Assembly: GCA_013002285.1 (NCBI GenBank)
Contig: JABDKJ010000022.1
Location: 1-64,000 of the forward strand
DNA from: Flavobacteriales bacterium
GTDB lineage: Bacteria; Bacteroidota; Bacteroidia; Flavobacteriales; JABDKJ01
Length of the DNA: 64,000 bases
Reading direction: 5' to 3'
The notes below the pieces were generated by a model, which saw nothing but the letters and a program-made list of their open reading frames with translations, made no database searches and had not been told where the DNA came from. Below, piece by piece: positions 17,153 through 26,718 of this stretch (within the stretch, counting starts at the first letter, position 1; each line of letters begins with the position of its first letter). The position numbers and the translations under genes are program-made.

Positions 17153-18085
17153 ATGGAAAAAAGCGGTATTAAAACAATAGAAGAATGCTTTGAAGAATAT
17201 ATAACGGAATGCAAATATGCCAGGGGACTGAGGCCAGCAACTTTAAAAGGGTACATCGAGTGTTTTAGAAACTTTGTTTCGTTGATGCCTGAATTGAAAG
17301 AGACAAATGATCTTTGTCCAAATAGCTTGACTGTTTTTTATCAGCGCCTTAACCTCAGACAGAGAAGAGGGAAAGTGGGCGTAAAGAATTCAACTCTCCA
17401 CACTTATTACACAAAGCTTATGATCTTCTTCCGTTGGCTGGAAGAAAGGAGTTACTTAGTAAATGGATTTTTAACAAACAAAATTTTGAAACCAACAGCA
17501 CCCACCTATGAAGATGAAAAGGCACTAACTCCAGAAGAAGTTTCAGCAATTCTTTCATCTATATTTCTTTTGAATATCGATAATGACTTTCTCTTCGCAA
17601 GAGACATGCTCATCATCCAAATTCTGCTATATACCGGAATAAGGAAAGGTGAGCTGTTGGGTTTGAGAGTATCTGATATTGATCTTTCTTCAAATTCCAT
17701 TCTAATAAATGGCAAGACCTCAAAATCGAAACGAGGAAGGTTCATTCCTATGCACCCAAATTTAGTGCAGTATCTCAAATCCTATTTATTAATATGTTCA
17801 GAATTGAAGTTTTTAAACCAATACTTATTGATCTCTAGACGGGGTACAACCTTAACGGAGTATGGATTAAAACATTGGGTAGAACGATATCGAAAAGCTT
17901 CTGGAATTCCATTACACATTCATAGATTCAGGCATACTTTTGCTTGTGAGTTGGCAAAGAAGAATGCAGATATTATAAGTATCAGAAACGTATTGGGACA
18001 CAGCTCTCTCAAAATGACAGAGCGTTATTTGCGTTCCATTAAACCCGAGAGTTCCCGCACGTTCATCAATTCACTGACATTTTAA
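17153..18085 (+). CDS. XerC/D-like tyrosine recombinase
   Basis: 310 aa from ATG 17153 (a GTG directly before it is also in frame). N-terminal SAM-like core-binding domain (about residues 8-115) and C-terminal catalytic domain with R164 (TGIRKGEL), H257-x-x-R260 (HRFRHTFA), H283 (LGHSS) and nucleophile Y292 (TERYLRS). All catalytic residues are present. XerCD-sized recombinases without an Arm domain often belong to plasmid resolution or small integrative elements. It stands just left of metal module 2 and divergent from the ATPase cargo run, so it may mobilise one or the other. Confidence 0.92.
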   Translation: MEKSGIKTIEECFEEYITECKYARGLRPATLKGYIECFRNFVSLMPELKETNDLCPNSLTVFYQRLNLRQRRGKVGVKNSTLHTYYTKLMIFFRWLEERSYLVNGFLTNKILKPTAPTYEDEKALTPEEVSAILSSIFLLNIDNDFLFARDMLIIQILLYTGIRKGELLGLRVSDIDLSSNSILINGKTSKSKRGRFIPMHPNLVQYLKSYLLICSELKFLNQYLLISRRGTTLTEYGLKHWVERYRKASGIPLHIHRFRHTFACELAKKNADIISIRNVLGHSSLKMTERYLRSIKPESSRTFINSLTF

Positions 18086-18205
18086 AATTTTGATCGTGTT
18101 AGATTGGTTGGAAAAGTGTCTTAATTTTGGGGTGCCTTCCATAACATATATCTATGCTCAATCGAGTAATAGATACGTGCACTATTCTTTTCTTGAATTT
18201 TATCC

Positions 18206-18213
18206 TAACTTTG
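18206..18213 (+). promoter_or_regulatory. candidate -7 box of metal module 2
   Basis: TAACTTTG matches TAnnTTTG and ends 6 nt before ATG 18220. It argues for the ATG at 18220 over the ATG at 18154 and for a nearly leaderless mRNA. Confidence 0.45.
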
Positions 18214-18219
18214 TCTCAA

Positions 18220-18660
18220 ATGAATCCTCTCATTCGGATAAAAGCACTCTCCCTCTTATTCCTCATGCTTTGCATGATGGCGCATAGTGCTATTCCGCAT
18301 GTGCATCATGATCATGAGTCGGAGCATGACGAGCATTCTACAGAATTGGCGGATTATCACCATCATGGACATTCGGATGATGAGCATTCCGGTCATGATC
18401 ACGAGCATAGCCTCTTTCTTGAGTTGATGGAAACGCATTCGCATGAGGATCATGTGCATGAGTTCTTGCAATTGGAGTTCACTGCACCTAACTACGATAG
18501 GGTGACGATCAATAGTGTCGCAGTAGTGCCTGACCGCAGGCGATGCATTGTCCCTGAAAAGGATGAAGTGAACCGGCTATTCCAAGCCTTCAATGAAGTT
18601 CATTATCACGACCCTGACCTTCATTCCTATTCCCTCAGAGGGCCTCCTATTCTGGGATGA
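18220..18660 (+). CDS. small His-rich exported metal-binding protein
   Basis: 146 aa, first gene of metal module 2. Signal peptide in residues 1-24 (ALSLLFLMLCMMAHSAIP), then one of the most His-rich stretches of the window (HVHHDHESEHDEHS and HHHGHSDDEHSGHDHEH). The C-terminal half is less biased and ends with SLRGPPILG; a Pro-Pro end near the C-terminus is shared with HYC_CC_PP and DUF6660 proteins that head such operons. Likely a periplasmic metal buffer or sensor for the downstream CusCBA set. No family name can be given safely. Confidence 0.75.
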   Translation: MNPLIRIKALSLLFLMLCMMAHSAIPHVHHDHESEHDEHSTELADYHHHGHSDDEHSGHDHEHSLFLELMETHSHEDHVHEFLQLEFTAPNYDRVTINSVAVVPDRRRCIVPEKDEVNRLFQAFNEVHYHDPDLHSYSLRGPPILG

Positions 18661-18740
18661 GCCAAGTCTTTGGGCCAAGCCCAGAGCACAGTTAACATCC
18701 GTTAGCTGACCTTTTAGTACACCCTTATTTCATTTACGAT

Positions 18741-19925
18741 ATGCACAAGAACATTGCACTAGTGCTGTGCGGTTGCTTGATTACTCTTGGAGGCTTTGCC
18801 CAATCCCCGGGTATCCAAGCTGCGCTGCAGAGCATAGAACAGAACAATTTGGAGTTGAAGGCTATTTCTTCTTTGAACGAGAAAATAGGCTTACAACTCC
18901 GCTCAGAGAATCAGCCGCCCGACCCGCAGATCGGTGGCTATTATCTCCCATTCGGAGATCATACACCTGGTGACTATTCCGAATTCGAGATCAGTCAATC
19001 CATCGAATTCCCTACGGTGTATGCCGCCCGAAAAAAGTGGAACGAAGCGCGAACGCTCGAAGCCGAATTGCAACTGAGCGCGAGTCGACAGGAGATCCTG
19101 CTGGAGGCCCAGCAGCTGTGCATGGAGTTGATCCATCTGCGCAAGCGTTCACAGCTCGAACAAGAACGCTATGATCAAGCCAATAGGGTCGTGGATCAAG
19201 CAGAAGCCTTGCATGAAAAAGGGCAAATAGGCATTCTCGAACTGAACAAGGCCAAGGTGGCATGGATGCAAGTACAATTTAATGTACAGCGGCTCGACAA
19301 CGAAAAGGACGGCTTTCGCCTCTCGCTCAGAGATCTGAATGGAGGAATGGAGTTGACCCTTCAGACGAACGAATATGAAGGGGAATTGACCTTGCCGGAA
19401 CAAGAAGTGCTTTGGCAGGAAGTTCTCGCTAAAGACCCCATTCTCCGCCAACTTGAGCAAGGGCAAGCAATCTCAGCACAAGGGGTCAAGGTCGCCAAGA
19501 GCCAAGGGCTGCCCGATCTCACAGCCGGCTACAATTACCAAGGTATTGCCGGATCCAATTACTCTGGAGTGTACGCGGGTTTGAGTATCCCGCTTTGGAG
19601 CAATCGACACAAGGTGAAGGCCGCACTATCCGATCTCGCTTTTCAAGAAGCCTTCAGCTCAGCGGAGACCGTGCAGGCTCAAATGGCCTTTGAAAAAAGA
19701 TACAGGTCATACGAGCTCTTGTCCGCAGAATACGAGCAGTACACGCGCACTCTCGATGGCCTCAACAGCGAGGCACTTTTGCTCCAAGCTTATGAACTAG
19801 GTGAGATCTCCTTCTTGGAGTATCACATGGAACTGCAATTCTACCGACAGGCCATTGACGCTATGCTCCAGCGAGAAAAGGAGATGCATCAACTCAAGGC
19901 TGACTTACAAAGACATCTGTTATGA
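18741..19925 (+). CDS. TolC-family outer membrane channel (CusC/CzcC-like)
   Basis: 394 aa with a cleavable signal peptide (ALVLCGCLITLGGFAQS). Typical outer membrane efflux protein: long coiled-coil hairpins (residues about 90-200 and 310-390), a conserved EISQSIEFPTVYAARKK block, and LTAGYNYQGI ... YAGLSIPLWSNRHK marking the second beta-barrel repeat. It should trimerise and provide the exit duct for the CusB/CusA pair encoded next. Its stop overlaps the adaptor start by 4 bp. Codon use and GC content are clearly higher than in the flanking minus-strand cargo, suggesting a separate origin. Confidence 0.92.
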   Translation: MHKNIALVLCGCLITLGGFAQSPGIQAALQSIEQNNLELKAISSLNEKIGLQLRSENQPPDPQIGGYYLPFGDHTPGDYSEFEISQSIEFPTVYAARKKWNEARTLEAELQLSASRQEILLEAQQLCMELIHLRKRSQLEQERYDQANRVVDQAEALHEKGQIGILELNKAKVAWMQVQFNVQRLDNEKDGFRLSLRDLNGGMELTLQTNEYEGELTLPEQEVLWQEVLAKDPILRQLEQGQAISAQGVKVAKSQGLPDLTAGYNYQGIAGSNYSGVYAGLSIPLWSNRHKVKAALSDLAFQEAFSSAETVQAQMAFEKRYRSYELLSAEYEQYTRTLDGLNSEALLLQAYELGEISFLEYHMELQFYRQAIDAMLQREKEMHQLKADLQRHLL

Positions 19926-21451
19926 ACACATCAAGAACATCTATCATGAGAAACCTTTTCATATTCTCACTTCTCTTTCTGACTGCCTGTCAGCATGGAG
20001 AGGAAGGCCATGCCTACGATGAGCAGGGCGGTCATATAACTGAACAATCAGAGCGACCTACAGTCAGCTACACCGTATTGACTGAGCGCACTGAACTCTT
20101 TGTTGAATTTCCTGCCCTGACGGTCGGAGAATCGAGTCGATTTGCGGCCCACTTCACGGTTATGGATGGGCATCGTGCTGTGACCAAGGGAAACGTTACA
20201 GTGCAATTGACCAAAGGAACAAGAGGTGTGGCTGTCAGCGCAGATGCACCCTCTTCACCGGGAATTTTCACCCCGACTATCGAACCCACTGAGGCTGGAC
20301 TGCACCTGCTGATCTTTGAATTGATAACACCTATGTACTCAGACACTATCGTGCTGAATGATATCATGGTCTATTCCTCGAGCACGGAGGCATCAGCATC
20401 TATAGCGGAAGTAGAGGACGGAGGCGCCATTACATTCTTGAAAGAGCAGGCGTGGAAAATGGAATTCCAAACAGTGCAAGCCATCGAGAAGGAGATATAC
20501 CAGAGTATCGCTACCAGCGGTGTCTGGACAGTTGCCCCGAATGATCATCGAACTATGATCGCCAGTAATAGCGGACAGGTCGATTTCAAGAAAGGTGATC
20601 TTACAGAAGGGAGTCCCGTGAAGAAAGGCCAAGTGATCATGAGCATCAGCAGTGCCGGACTCACCACGGGCAATCTCAACGCTGAGATCCAAAAAGCCAA
20701 GGCCGACCTCGATCAGGCGAAGTCGGAATTTGAGCGCAAGCAACAACTCTTCGAAACAGGCATCGTGCCCAAGGCAGAATTCGAGCAAGTGGAACAGCGA
20801 TACGCAGTAGCCAAAGCGGATTATAATTCGCTCAGTGCGGGCTACGCCAACGGCAGCAAACAACTCATCGTTCCCTTTGATGGTTTTGTCCGTTCGATCG
20901 CTGTGGAGAACGGTGATTACGTAGAGCAAGGCACTGCCCTTTTCTCGGTCGCGACTCATAAGATCAGTGTGCTCAAGGCTCAGGTCAGCTCTTTATTCTC
21001 CGCTGATCTGGATCAGATCCATGACTTCTATTATCGCGTGGGAACGGCCGATTGGTCAAGCCTGAACAGTACAGGAGGAAAGATCCTTTCGGTCAGTCAG
21101 GAAGTAAATGAGGACAATCCCATACTGTCTGTCTTCGCACAAGTCAATGAAGCTATAGATGTCACCGAAGGGAGTTTCTGCGAAGTACAATTGGCCGTGG
21201 GTGAACCCCGACTATCAGTCGTCATCCCAACTTTGGCCTTGCACGAAGATTATGGAATGTACTCTGTCATCGTGCAACTGAGTGGTGAGAGTTTCGAGCG
21301 AAGGAATGTCACCATCGGTAAACGTAACGGAAGCGAAGTAGCAATCTTGAAAGGATTGGAAAAAGGAGAAGTGGTGGTAAGCAAGGGTGCTTATCAAGTG
21401 AAGATGGCCTCCATGTCAGGTCAAGCACCCGCTCATGGTCACGATCATTAA
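19922..21451 (+). CDS. CusB/HlyD-type periplasmic adaptor lipoprotein
   Basis: 509 aa. Lipoprotein signal with lipobox LFLTAC (Cys near residue 23) followed by a short His segment. A roughly 100-residue extra N-terminal beta domain (about 40-150: TELFVEFPALTVGESSRFAA ... GIFTPTIEPTEAG) comes before the adaptor core, as in the long CusB-like proteins of Bacteroidetes. Core: lipoyl/barrel-sandwich halves (GQVDFKKGDLTEGSPVKKG and LIVPFDGFVRSIAVENGDYV) around a coiled-coil hairpin (about 245-295). Ends His-rich (HGHDH). Start overlaps the TolC gene by 4 bp and the pump follows after 12 bp. Confidence 0.92.
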   Translation: MNTSRTSIMRNLFIFSLLFLTACQHGEEGHAYDEQGGHITEQSERPTVSYTVLTERTELFVEFPALTVGESSRFAAHFTVMDGHRAVTKGNVTVQLTKGTRGVAVSADAPSSPGIFTPTIEPTEAGLHLLIFELITPMYSDTIVLNDIMVYSSSTEASASIAEVEDGGAITFLKEQAWKMEFQTVQAIEKEIYQSIATSGVWTVAPNDHRTMIASNSGQVDFKKGDLTEGSPVKKGQVIMSISSAGLTTGNLNAEIQKAKADLDQAKSEFERKQQLFETGIVPKAEFEQVEQRYAVAKADYNSLSAGYANGSKQLIVPFDGFVRSIAVENGDYVEQGTALFSVATHKISVLKAQVSSLFSADLDQIHDFYYRVGTADWSSLNSTGGKILSVSQEVNEDNPILSVFAQVNEAIDVTEGSFCEVQLAVGEPRLSVVIPTLALHEDYGMYSVIVQLSGESFERRNVTIGKRNGSEVAILKGLEKGEVVVSKGAYQVKMASMSGQAPAHGHDH

Positions 21452-21463
21452 TTTCAAAGAATT

Positions 21464-24400
21464 ATGCTGAATAGAATATTGACTTTATCGCTTCAGAACC
21501 GCATCGTGGTGCTGGTGGCGGCCGTACTACTGAGCCTTACTGGTGTCTACATCGCGCGCACGATGAACGTGGATGTCTTCCCAGACCTTTCTGCACCCAC
21601 AGTGACCATCCTGACCGAAGCACACGGCTTGGAGTCCGTGGAAGTAGAGAAACTCGTCACCTATCAATTGGAAACGGCCATGAACGGGTCTCCCAATGTG
21701 CGAAGGATACGCTCCTCATCGGCCGCGGGCATCTCCATCGTTTGGGTGGAATTCGAATGGGGTACGGAAATCTATCGCGCACGGCAGATCGTGAGTGAAC
21801 GCATCCCCATGGTGCGTGAGAATTTACCATTGGGAGTCGGTACACCGACCATGGCACCCATATCATCCATCATGGGTGAGGTGATGCTGCTGGCCTTGCG
21901 ATCCGATAGTCTCTCTCCCATGGAACTGCGCACATTGGCCGATTGGACGATCCGCCCAAGGATAAAATCATTAGGTGGTATCGCCAATGTTGTGGTGATC
22001 GGTGGTGATTATAAAGAGTATCAGGTCTTGGCCGATCCACAGAAGTTACAGTACTACGATGTGAGTCTAGCAGAGCTTTTAGAGAAGGTACATGAAAGCA
22101 ATATCAATGCTCCAGGAGGCTACATCAATCAATACGGCAATCAATATATCGTCAAAGGAAGTGGACGGGCATATGATGTCGAGCACCTGAAAGAGGCTGT
22201 GCTTAAACAGGTCGATGGCCGTACGATAAAGATCCAAGATGTAGCCGCAGTGCAGATCGGAGTGGCGGATAAGATCGGAGACGGCTCCATGAATGCCTCT
22301 CCCGCAGTCATCCTCACGATCTCAAAGCAACCCGATGTCAATACCTTGGAATTGACCGAACGATTGGATATTGCCATTGCCGATCTCAACGCAAGCATGC
22401 CAGCAGGCGTGGAGATCAATAGCCATGTCTTTCGTCAGGCCGATTTCATACAGGCTTCGATCAGCAACTTGAATCGTACACTCTTGGAAGGTGCCTTCTT
22501 TGTGGTCATCGTGCTCTTCATCTTTCTCATGAATTGGCGCACCACGGTCATCTCTTTGCTTGCTATTCCGATTTCCTTGTTGGTATCCATTATCGTTTTG
22601 AAACTCATGGGCTATACCATCAATACCATGAGTCTCGGTGGAATGGCAATCGCCATCGGTGCCTTGGTCGATGATGCCATCATCGATGTGGAGAATGTAT
22701 TTAAACGTTTGAGGGAGAACATCAGATTGCCCAAGTCCGATCGACTTCCCGTACTGAAGATCGTCAAAGATGCATCCATCGAGATTCGGAGTTCGATCAT
22801 TGTGGCCACGCTCATTATCATCGTTTCCTTCGTTCCGCTCTTTTTCTTGAGCGGCATGGAAGGACGTTTGCTGCAGCCGCTCGGAATTGCCTTCATCACC
22901 TCGGTCTTGACATCCCTTATTGTGGCCGTAACCGTCACACCTGTGCTGTGCTCGTATCTCCTGAGCAGCGATAAAGTCCTTGAGCGACAAGCAGAGGGAA
23001 CGCGGGTCGAGCGATGGTTGCAAGGACGGTATTCATCTACACTTATCAAGGCGCTCAAAATCCCCAAGACGATAATTGTACTCACCGTGGGGGCTTTTTT
23101 GATCAGTCTGATCATCTTCGCACAGCTAGGAAGGAGCTTTCTTCCAGAATTCAACGAAGGCTCATTGGTCATCTCTGCGGTGGGCATTCCCAGTATGTCT
23201 TTGGAAGAGAGCAACAAGAACGGTCGGCTCATTGAGACCTTGCTCCTTGATATGGAAGAGGTCGATGTAGTCACTCGGAGAACAGGTAGGGCGGAATTGG
23301 ATGAACATGCTCAAGGCGTGAACGCAGCAGAGATCGATGTGCCTTTCACCCTCGATGGGAAATCGAAGGAGGAATTCTTTGAAGAAGTACGTGAAAAATT
23401 GAGCATAGTACCGGGAGTCAACATCACGCTCGGTCAGCCCATCGCGCATCGCATCGATCACATGCTCTCGGGTACTCGAGCGAACATTGCCATCAAGATC
23501 TACGGATCAGATCTGCAACGGCTTTTCGAACTCGGAAAGAAAATAGAGACCGATATAGGAGGTATAGAAGGCATAGCCGATGTAGCTGTGGATCAACAAG
23601 TGGAAGTACCGCAGCTGCGCATCACTCCCAAACGACAGATGTTGGCTGCTTACGGCATGACTGTGGGCGACCTCATGGAACAGGTCGATGTGGCCTTTGC
23701 TGGAGAGAAGGCTGGTGAGATCTACGAAGGTCAGCGCTATTTCAATCTCATCGTGCGCTTCAAGAAAGATGCACGAAACAGCATTGAGGCAATATCGAAT
23801 GCATTGATCGCTCTACCGAACGGAGGCCACATCAGTTTGGATCAATTGGCCGACATAGGTTCTGTGAGCAGTCCCAATAGCATCAGTCGCGAACAGGTGC
23901 AACGAAAGATCGTGGTAGCCGCCAATGTGCAAGGGCGCGACTTACGCGGAGTGGTGAATGAGATACAGCAAACAATACAAGCCAGTACCGTTCTGCCCGA
24001 AGGGTATCGCATAGAATACGGTGGTCAGTTCGAGAGTGAGGCAAAGGCCTCTCAGCTCCTGATGCTCACGGCCATCATCGCTATCCTAGTAATCTTCCTC
24101 TTGCTCTACTACGAATTCCGTGATGTTAGATTGTCGTTCATCGTCTTGATCAATTTACCCTTGGCCTTGATCGGAGGAATCCTGATCGTCTACTTCACAT
24201 CGGGTATTGTCAGCATTGCGGCCACGATCGGTTTCATCAGCCTATTCGGAATCGCTACACGCAACGGAATACTGCTCGTCTCTCGCTATGAGGATCTGCG
24301 CAAAGAAGGAATCTTCGGATCAGACCTACTGATCAAGGGAGCCCTAGACCGTCTCAATCCGATATTGATGACGGCCTTTACCACAGGACTGGCACTTATT

Positions 24401-24562
24401 CCTTTGGCCTTGAGTGGCGGAATGGCAGGAAATGAGATTCAGAGTCCCATGGCCATCGTCATCCTAGGTGGGCTTTTGACCGCGACACTTCTGAACTTGA
24501 TTGTGATCCCATGTGTATATGCTTTGGCTGCGGATGGAGGAAATCAGGATCTAAAAAGTTGA
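21464..24562 (+). CDS. CusA/CzcA-family HME-RND efflux pump
   Basis: 1032 aa, full RND length without a fused outer channel. Twelve membrane segments in two halves, with periplasmic porter domains between TM1-2 and TM7-8. The TM4 relay reads GGMAIAIGALVDDAIIDVENV, different from both the CzcA form in module 1 and the CusA form in module 3, so it probably belongs to a further HME subgroup; its metal cannot be assigned from sequence. Conserved FLPEFNEGSLVI and GTRANIAIKIYGSDL blocks are present. Third gene of a TolC-CusB-CusA operon, with the YdjM-like gene following after 3 bp. Confidence 0.93.
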   Translation: MLNRILTLSLQNRIVVLVAAVLLSLTGVYIARTMNVDVFPDLSAPTVTILTEAHGLESVEVEKLVTYQLETAMNGSPNVRRIRSSSAAGISIVWVEFEWGTEIYRARQIVSERIPMVRENLPLGVGTPTMAPISSIMGEVMLLALRSDSLSPMELRTLADWTIRPRIKSLGGIANVVVIGGDYKEYQVLADPQKLQYYDVSLAELLEKVHESNINAPGGYINQYGNQYIVKGSGRAYDVEHLKEAVLKQVDGRTIKIQDVAAVQIGVADKIGDGSMNASPAVILTISKQPDVNTLELTERLDIAIADLNASMPAGVEINSHVFRQADFIQASISNLNRTLLEGAFFVVIVLFIFLMNWRTTVISLLAIPISLLVSIIVLKLMGYTINTMSLGGMAIAIGALVDDAIIDVENVFKRLRENIRLPKSDRLPVLKIVKDASIEIRSSIIVATLIIIVSFVPLFFLSGMEGRLLQPLGIAFITSVLTSLIVAVTVTPVLCSYLLSSDKVLERQAEGTRVERWLQGRYSSTLIKALKIPKTIIVLTVGAFLISLIIFAQLGRSFLPEFNEGSLVISAVGIPSMSLEESNKNGRLIETLLLDMEEVDVVTRRTGRAELDEHAQGVNAAEIDVPFTLDGKSKEEFFEEVREKLSIVPGVNITLGQPIAHRIDHMLSGTRANIAIKIYGSDLQRLFELGKKIETDIGGIEGIADVAVDQQVEVPQLRITPKRQMLAAYGMTVGDLMEQVDVAFAGEKAGEIYEGQRYFNLIVRFKKDARNSIEAISNALIALPNGGHISLDQLADIGSVSSPNSISREQVQRKIVVAANVQGRDLRGVVNEIQQTIQASTVLPEGYRIEYGGQFESEAKASQLLMLTAIIAILVIFLLLYYEFRDVRLSFIVLINLPLALIGGILIVYFTSGIVSIAATIGFISLFGIATRNGILLVSRYEDLRKEGIFGSDLLIKGALDRLNPILMTAFTTGLALIPLALSGGMAGNEIQSPMAIVILGGLLTATLLNLIVIPCVYALAADGGNQDLKS

Positions 24563-24565
24563 TGA

Positions 24566-25534
24566 ATGGATAGCATCACACAAGCCACATTAGGAGCCGC
24601 CATCGGTGAAGCTCTTCTCGGAAAGAGAATCGGCAACAAGGGAGCCTTGCTCGGTGCGATAGTCGCCACCATTCCCGACTTCGATATCCTTTTCCTTCCG
24701 CTTTTCGATCAAGTTGAACGTATTAGTATTCATCGTGGATTCAGTCATTCGATTGTATTCTGCCTTTTGGCTGCTTTCATTTTCACTTGGCTCATGAGTC
24801 GATGGAAATGGACAAAGGCGATCGATACAAAACGACTCTGGATTTTCAATTTCCTTGTACTCTTCACACATGTGATGTTAGATGCCTTCACCACCTACGG
24901 CACTCAACTCTTCCTGCCATTTAGCGACTATCGGGTGAGTTTTGATAGCGTCAATATTGTCGATCCGTTTTACACCTTGACGCTTTTGGCGGGACTCATC
25001 GTGACGATGATACACCTACGAAAACAGAAGGTCACTGCATTCCGCGCGAATCGTATCGGCTTGATCATAAGCAGTGCCTATCTGTTGCTCACATTGGTCA
25101 ACAAGCAATATGTCGAACATAAATTTCAATCCGCACTGGATTCGCAAGGAATAATGGTGGAGAGTCTATTGACTGTCCCAGTGAAGGTTGGAAACGTCAA
25201 TTGGTTTGGAGTGGCTAAAGAGAACGGTACGCTGTATTTAGGAAAGTACAGTGAATTGAACCCTGAGCCGATAACTTTTGATTCTTTTCCAATGAACGAG
25301 GAATTGCTGACAACACTCGACCCCGATTTGGTCGAGCGATTGACATGGTTTGCTCAAGGATACTACGTAGCAGCCGAGAGCGAAGGAAAGATCAGAGTGT
25401 ATAATATGCAATGTGACATGCAGGGAGTTAGACATTTCGGAAATTATCTGGCACCAACTGCCTTTTACTACGAGATCAGCCCTCATTTGGATGGGTCATA
25501 TGATCTTGATGTGGGAATGCACGAGAAGGAATGA
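24566..25534 (+). CDS. YdjM-like metal-dependent hydrolase family membrane protein (copy 1)
   Basis: 322 aa. Starts MDSITQATLGAAIGEALLG and has an Asp motif (IPDFDILFLPLFD) and the conserved HRGFSHSI with a later HVMLDAFTTYGTQ, the His/Asp set typical of the YdjM/DUF457 family (named metal-dependent hydrolases from LexA-regulated YdjM). About five membrane segments in the first 190 residues, then a soluble C-terminal domain of about 130 residues (VPVKVGNVNWFGVAKENG ... MQCDMQGVRHFGNY). Catalysis is not proven for the family. It overlaps the pump transcription unit, and a close paralogue ends metal module 3 at 46683, each just before the direct repeat. Confidence 0.88.
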   Translation: MDSITQATLGAAIGEALLGKRIGNKGALLGAIVATIPDFDILFLPLFDQVERISIHRGFSHSIVFCLLAAFIFTWLMSRWKWTKAIDTKRLWIFNFLVLFTHVMLDAFTTYGTQLFLPFSDYRVSFDSVNIVDPFYTLTLLAGLIVTMIHLRKQKVTAFRANRIGLIISSAYLLLTLVNKQYVEHKFQSALDSQGIMVESLLTVPVKVGNVNWFGVAKENGTLYLGKYSELNPEPITFDSFPMNEELLTTLDPDLVERLTWFAQGYYVAAESEGKIRVYNMQCDMQGVRHFGNYLAPTAFYYEISPHLDGSYDLDVGMHEKE

Positions 25535-26027
25535 CAGTGTCCTTGGATTTTGTGATGAAGGAGGAGTACCGAAGCTAAGCGAGGCTTATCTGCAATGAAA
25601 GCCTGTATTTCTATAGTTCTAATAACATCCTGCTGATATAATGAATCGAGTGTATAATGAGACTGTCGATTGATTAATAGATAATTTAACAAGCAAATTA
25701 TCAAAGAATCACATCATTGGCTTTTCCGTATATTCGCCTTATAAATTCCCAAATCCAACTGGTATTTATACGGATTCATACCTTGTACCGAGGAGGGGGC
25801 AGGTTCAAGTCCTGTCAGGATACGAGTTTTAAATCTAAGTATTTATTATACAGATGATTAACTTTTTAATTCCCATAATATTCCCCATAATCAATTCAAA
25901 TACATTTAAACCAAAACATATTCCGTCAAAATTGCACAGAGCATTTGAGACCTAGAAAAAGGCTTAGAGTTTTGTGTTTTTTCCTTTGAACGAATGATGC
26001 TCGTCAATATTTTCCTTTAGATCTTTG
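25535..26027. other. intergenic region holding direct repeat copy 1
   Basis: No gene seen in these roughly 490 bases. They contain the repeat at 25650-25820 and otherwise AT-rich DNA with scattered stops in all frames. Confidence 0.5.
25650..25820 (+). repeat. direct repeat copy 1 (attachment-site-like, ends in a tRNA T-arm)
   Basis: About 171 bp matching 47930-48098 in the same orientation. Most positions are identical, with long shared words such as CAAATTATC, AATCACATCATTGGCTTTT, CGCCTTATAAATTCCCAAA and TTCATACCTTG. The right end is GCAGG-TTCAAGT-CCTGT (25799-25815), a tRNA T-stem and loop, but the next bases (CAGGATACG) no longer fit the acceptor arm seen in copy 2. No 5' half of a tRNA is present. 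Confidence 0.82.
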
Positions 26028-26168
26028 ATGATGAGTATAATAAAAATAGACAGTTTGACATGGGAGGTTTTAGGAACAGAAGTAGATCAAGGAGAATTAG
26101 ATAGAACGCAAAGAACCTGGCCAAACTGTGACTTCTTAGGATTTGAATATTTCGATGCTTTTTGCTAA
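26028..26168 (+). CDS. 46-codon ORF, possible gene remnant
   Basis: ATG 26028 to TAA 26168 reads MMSIIKIDSLTWEVLG, then a Glu/Asp/Arg-rich stretch, then WPNCDFLGFEYFDAFC. The C-terminal pattern looks protein-like, not random, but no ribosome site or family was recognised and it lies in decayed DNA beside the direct repeat. Could be the tail of a lost gene. Confidence 0.3.
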   Translation: MMSIIKIDSLTWEVLGTEVDQGELDRTQRTWPNCDFLGFEYFDAFC

Positions 26169-26209
26169 AGAGCCCCGAGTTAATAGGATTATTGTAATTT
26201 AGAAATTAG

Positions 26210-26217
26210 TATATTCG
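26210..26217 (+). promoter_or_regulatory. candidate -7 box of copper module 3
   Basis: TATATTCG (TAnnTTTG with one mismatch) ends 5 nt before ATG 26223. Same form as the arsR box TACATTCG. A TTG lies 15 nt upstream, shorter than the usual spacer. Confidence 0.35.
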
Positions 26218-26222
26218 CAATA

Positions 26223-26633
26223 ATGCATTCCTTTTTCATACGCAGATTATCAATGATACTGGCCTCTTGGCTGATGGTAACATCGGTAGGCGCTTCGATT
26301 GATGTGCATTTCTGTAATGGTGAAATTTACAGTATAGGGATAAATGCAGAAGCCGATAGATGTGGCGGATTTGAGAAAAATAATTCCCAGAATAGCCATT
26401 CTACAATAGGTCTTTCATCCTGTTGTGATCAATTTTTAGCTTACTTCCAGTCAGATGTTGAGAGTGGGAATGATAAATTCTCTATCCAATATTTAATTGG
26501 CCCTTTCGTCTTTCTGGATCAAAGTGAATTTATTATTTCAAAGTATATAGATCCGGTCCAGTTCTATCAGGTCTATTCTCCTCCTCTATATGAAGAGGAC
26601 AAATGTGTTTTATTCTCCGTTTTCAGGATCTGA
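26223..26633 (+). CDS. HYC_CC_PP-family small exported protein (copy 1)
   Basis: 136 aa with an N-terminal membrane/signal segment (MILASWLMVTSVGAS). It has the order that gives the family its name: a VHFCNGE motif (usual FHYC), a Cys pair in LSSCCDQF, and Pro-Pro near the end (VYSPPLYEED). Proteins of this family head Cus/Cop gene sets in Bacteroidetes and are probably periplasmic or membrane-bound metal-binding partners. A second copy stands just before cusA at 33086, so this module has one at the head of each of its two sub-operons. Confidence 0.8.
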   Translation: MHSFFIRRLSMILASWLMVTSVGASIDVHFCNGEIYSIGINAEADRCGGFEKNNSQNSHSTIGLSSCCDQFLAYFQSDVESGNDKFSIQYLIGPFVFLDQSEFIISKYIDPVQFYQVYSPPLYEEDKCVLFSVFRI

Positions 26634-26718
26634 TCAGATGAACATCTGACCTTATTTGGTTTGCAACAGACTGATAGGGTTTTCGAAAGTCCAATTCGTT
26701 CATCAAATCTATCCTAAA

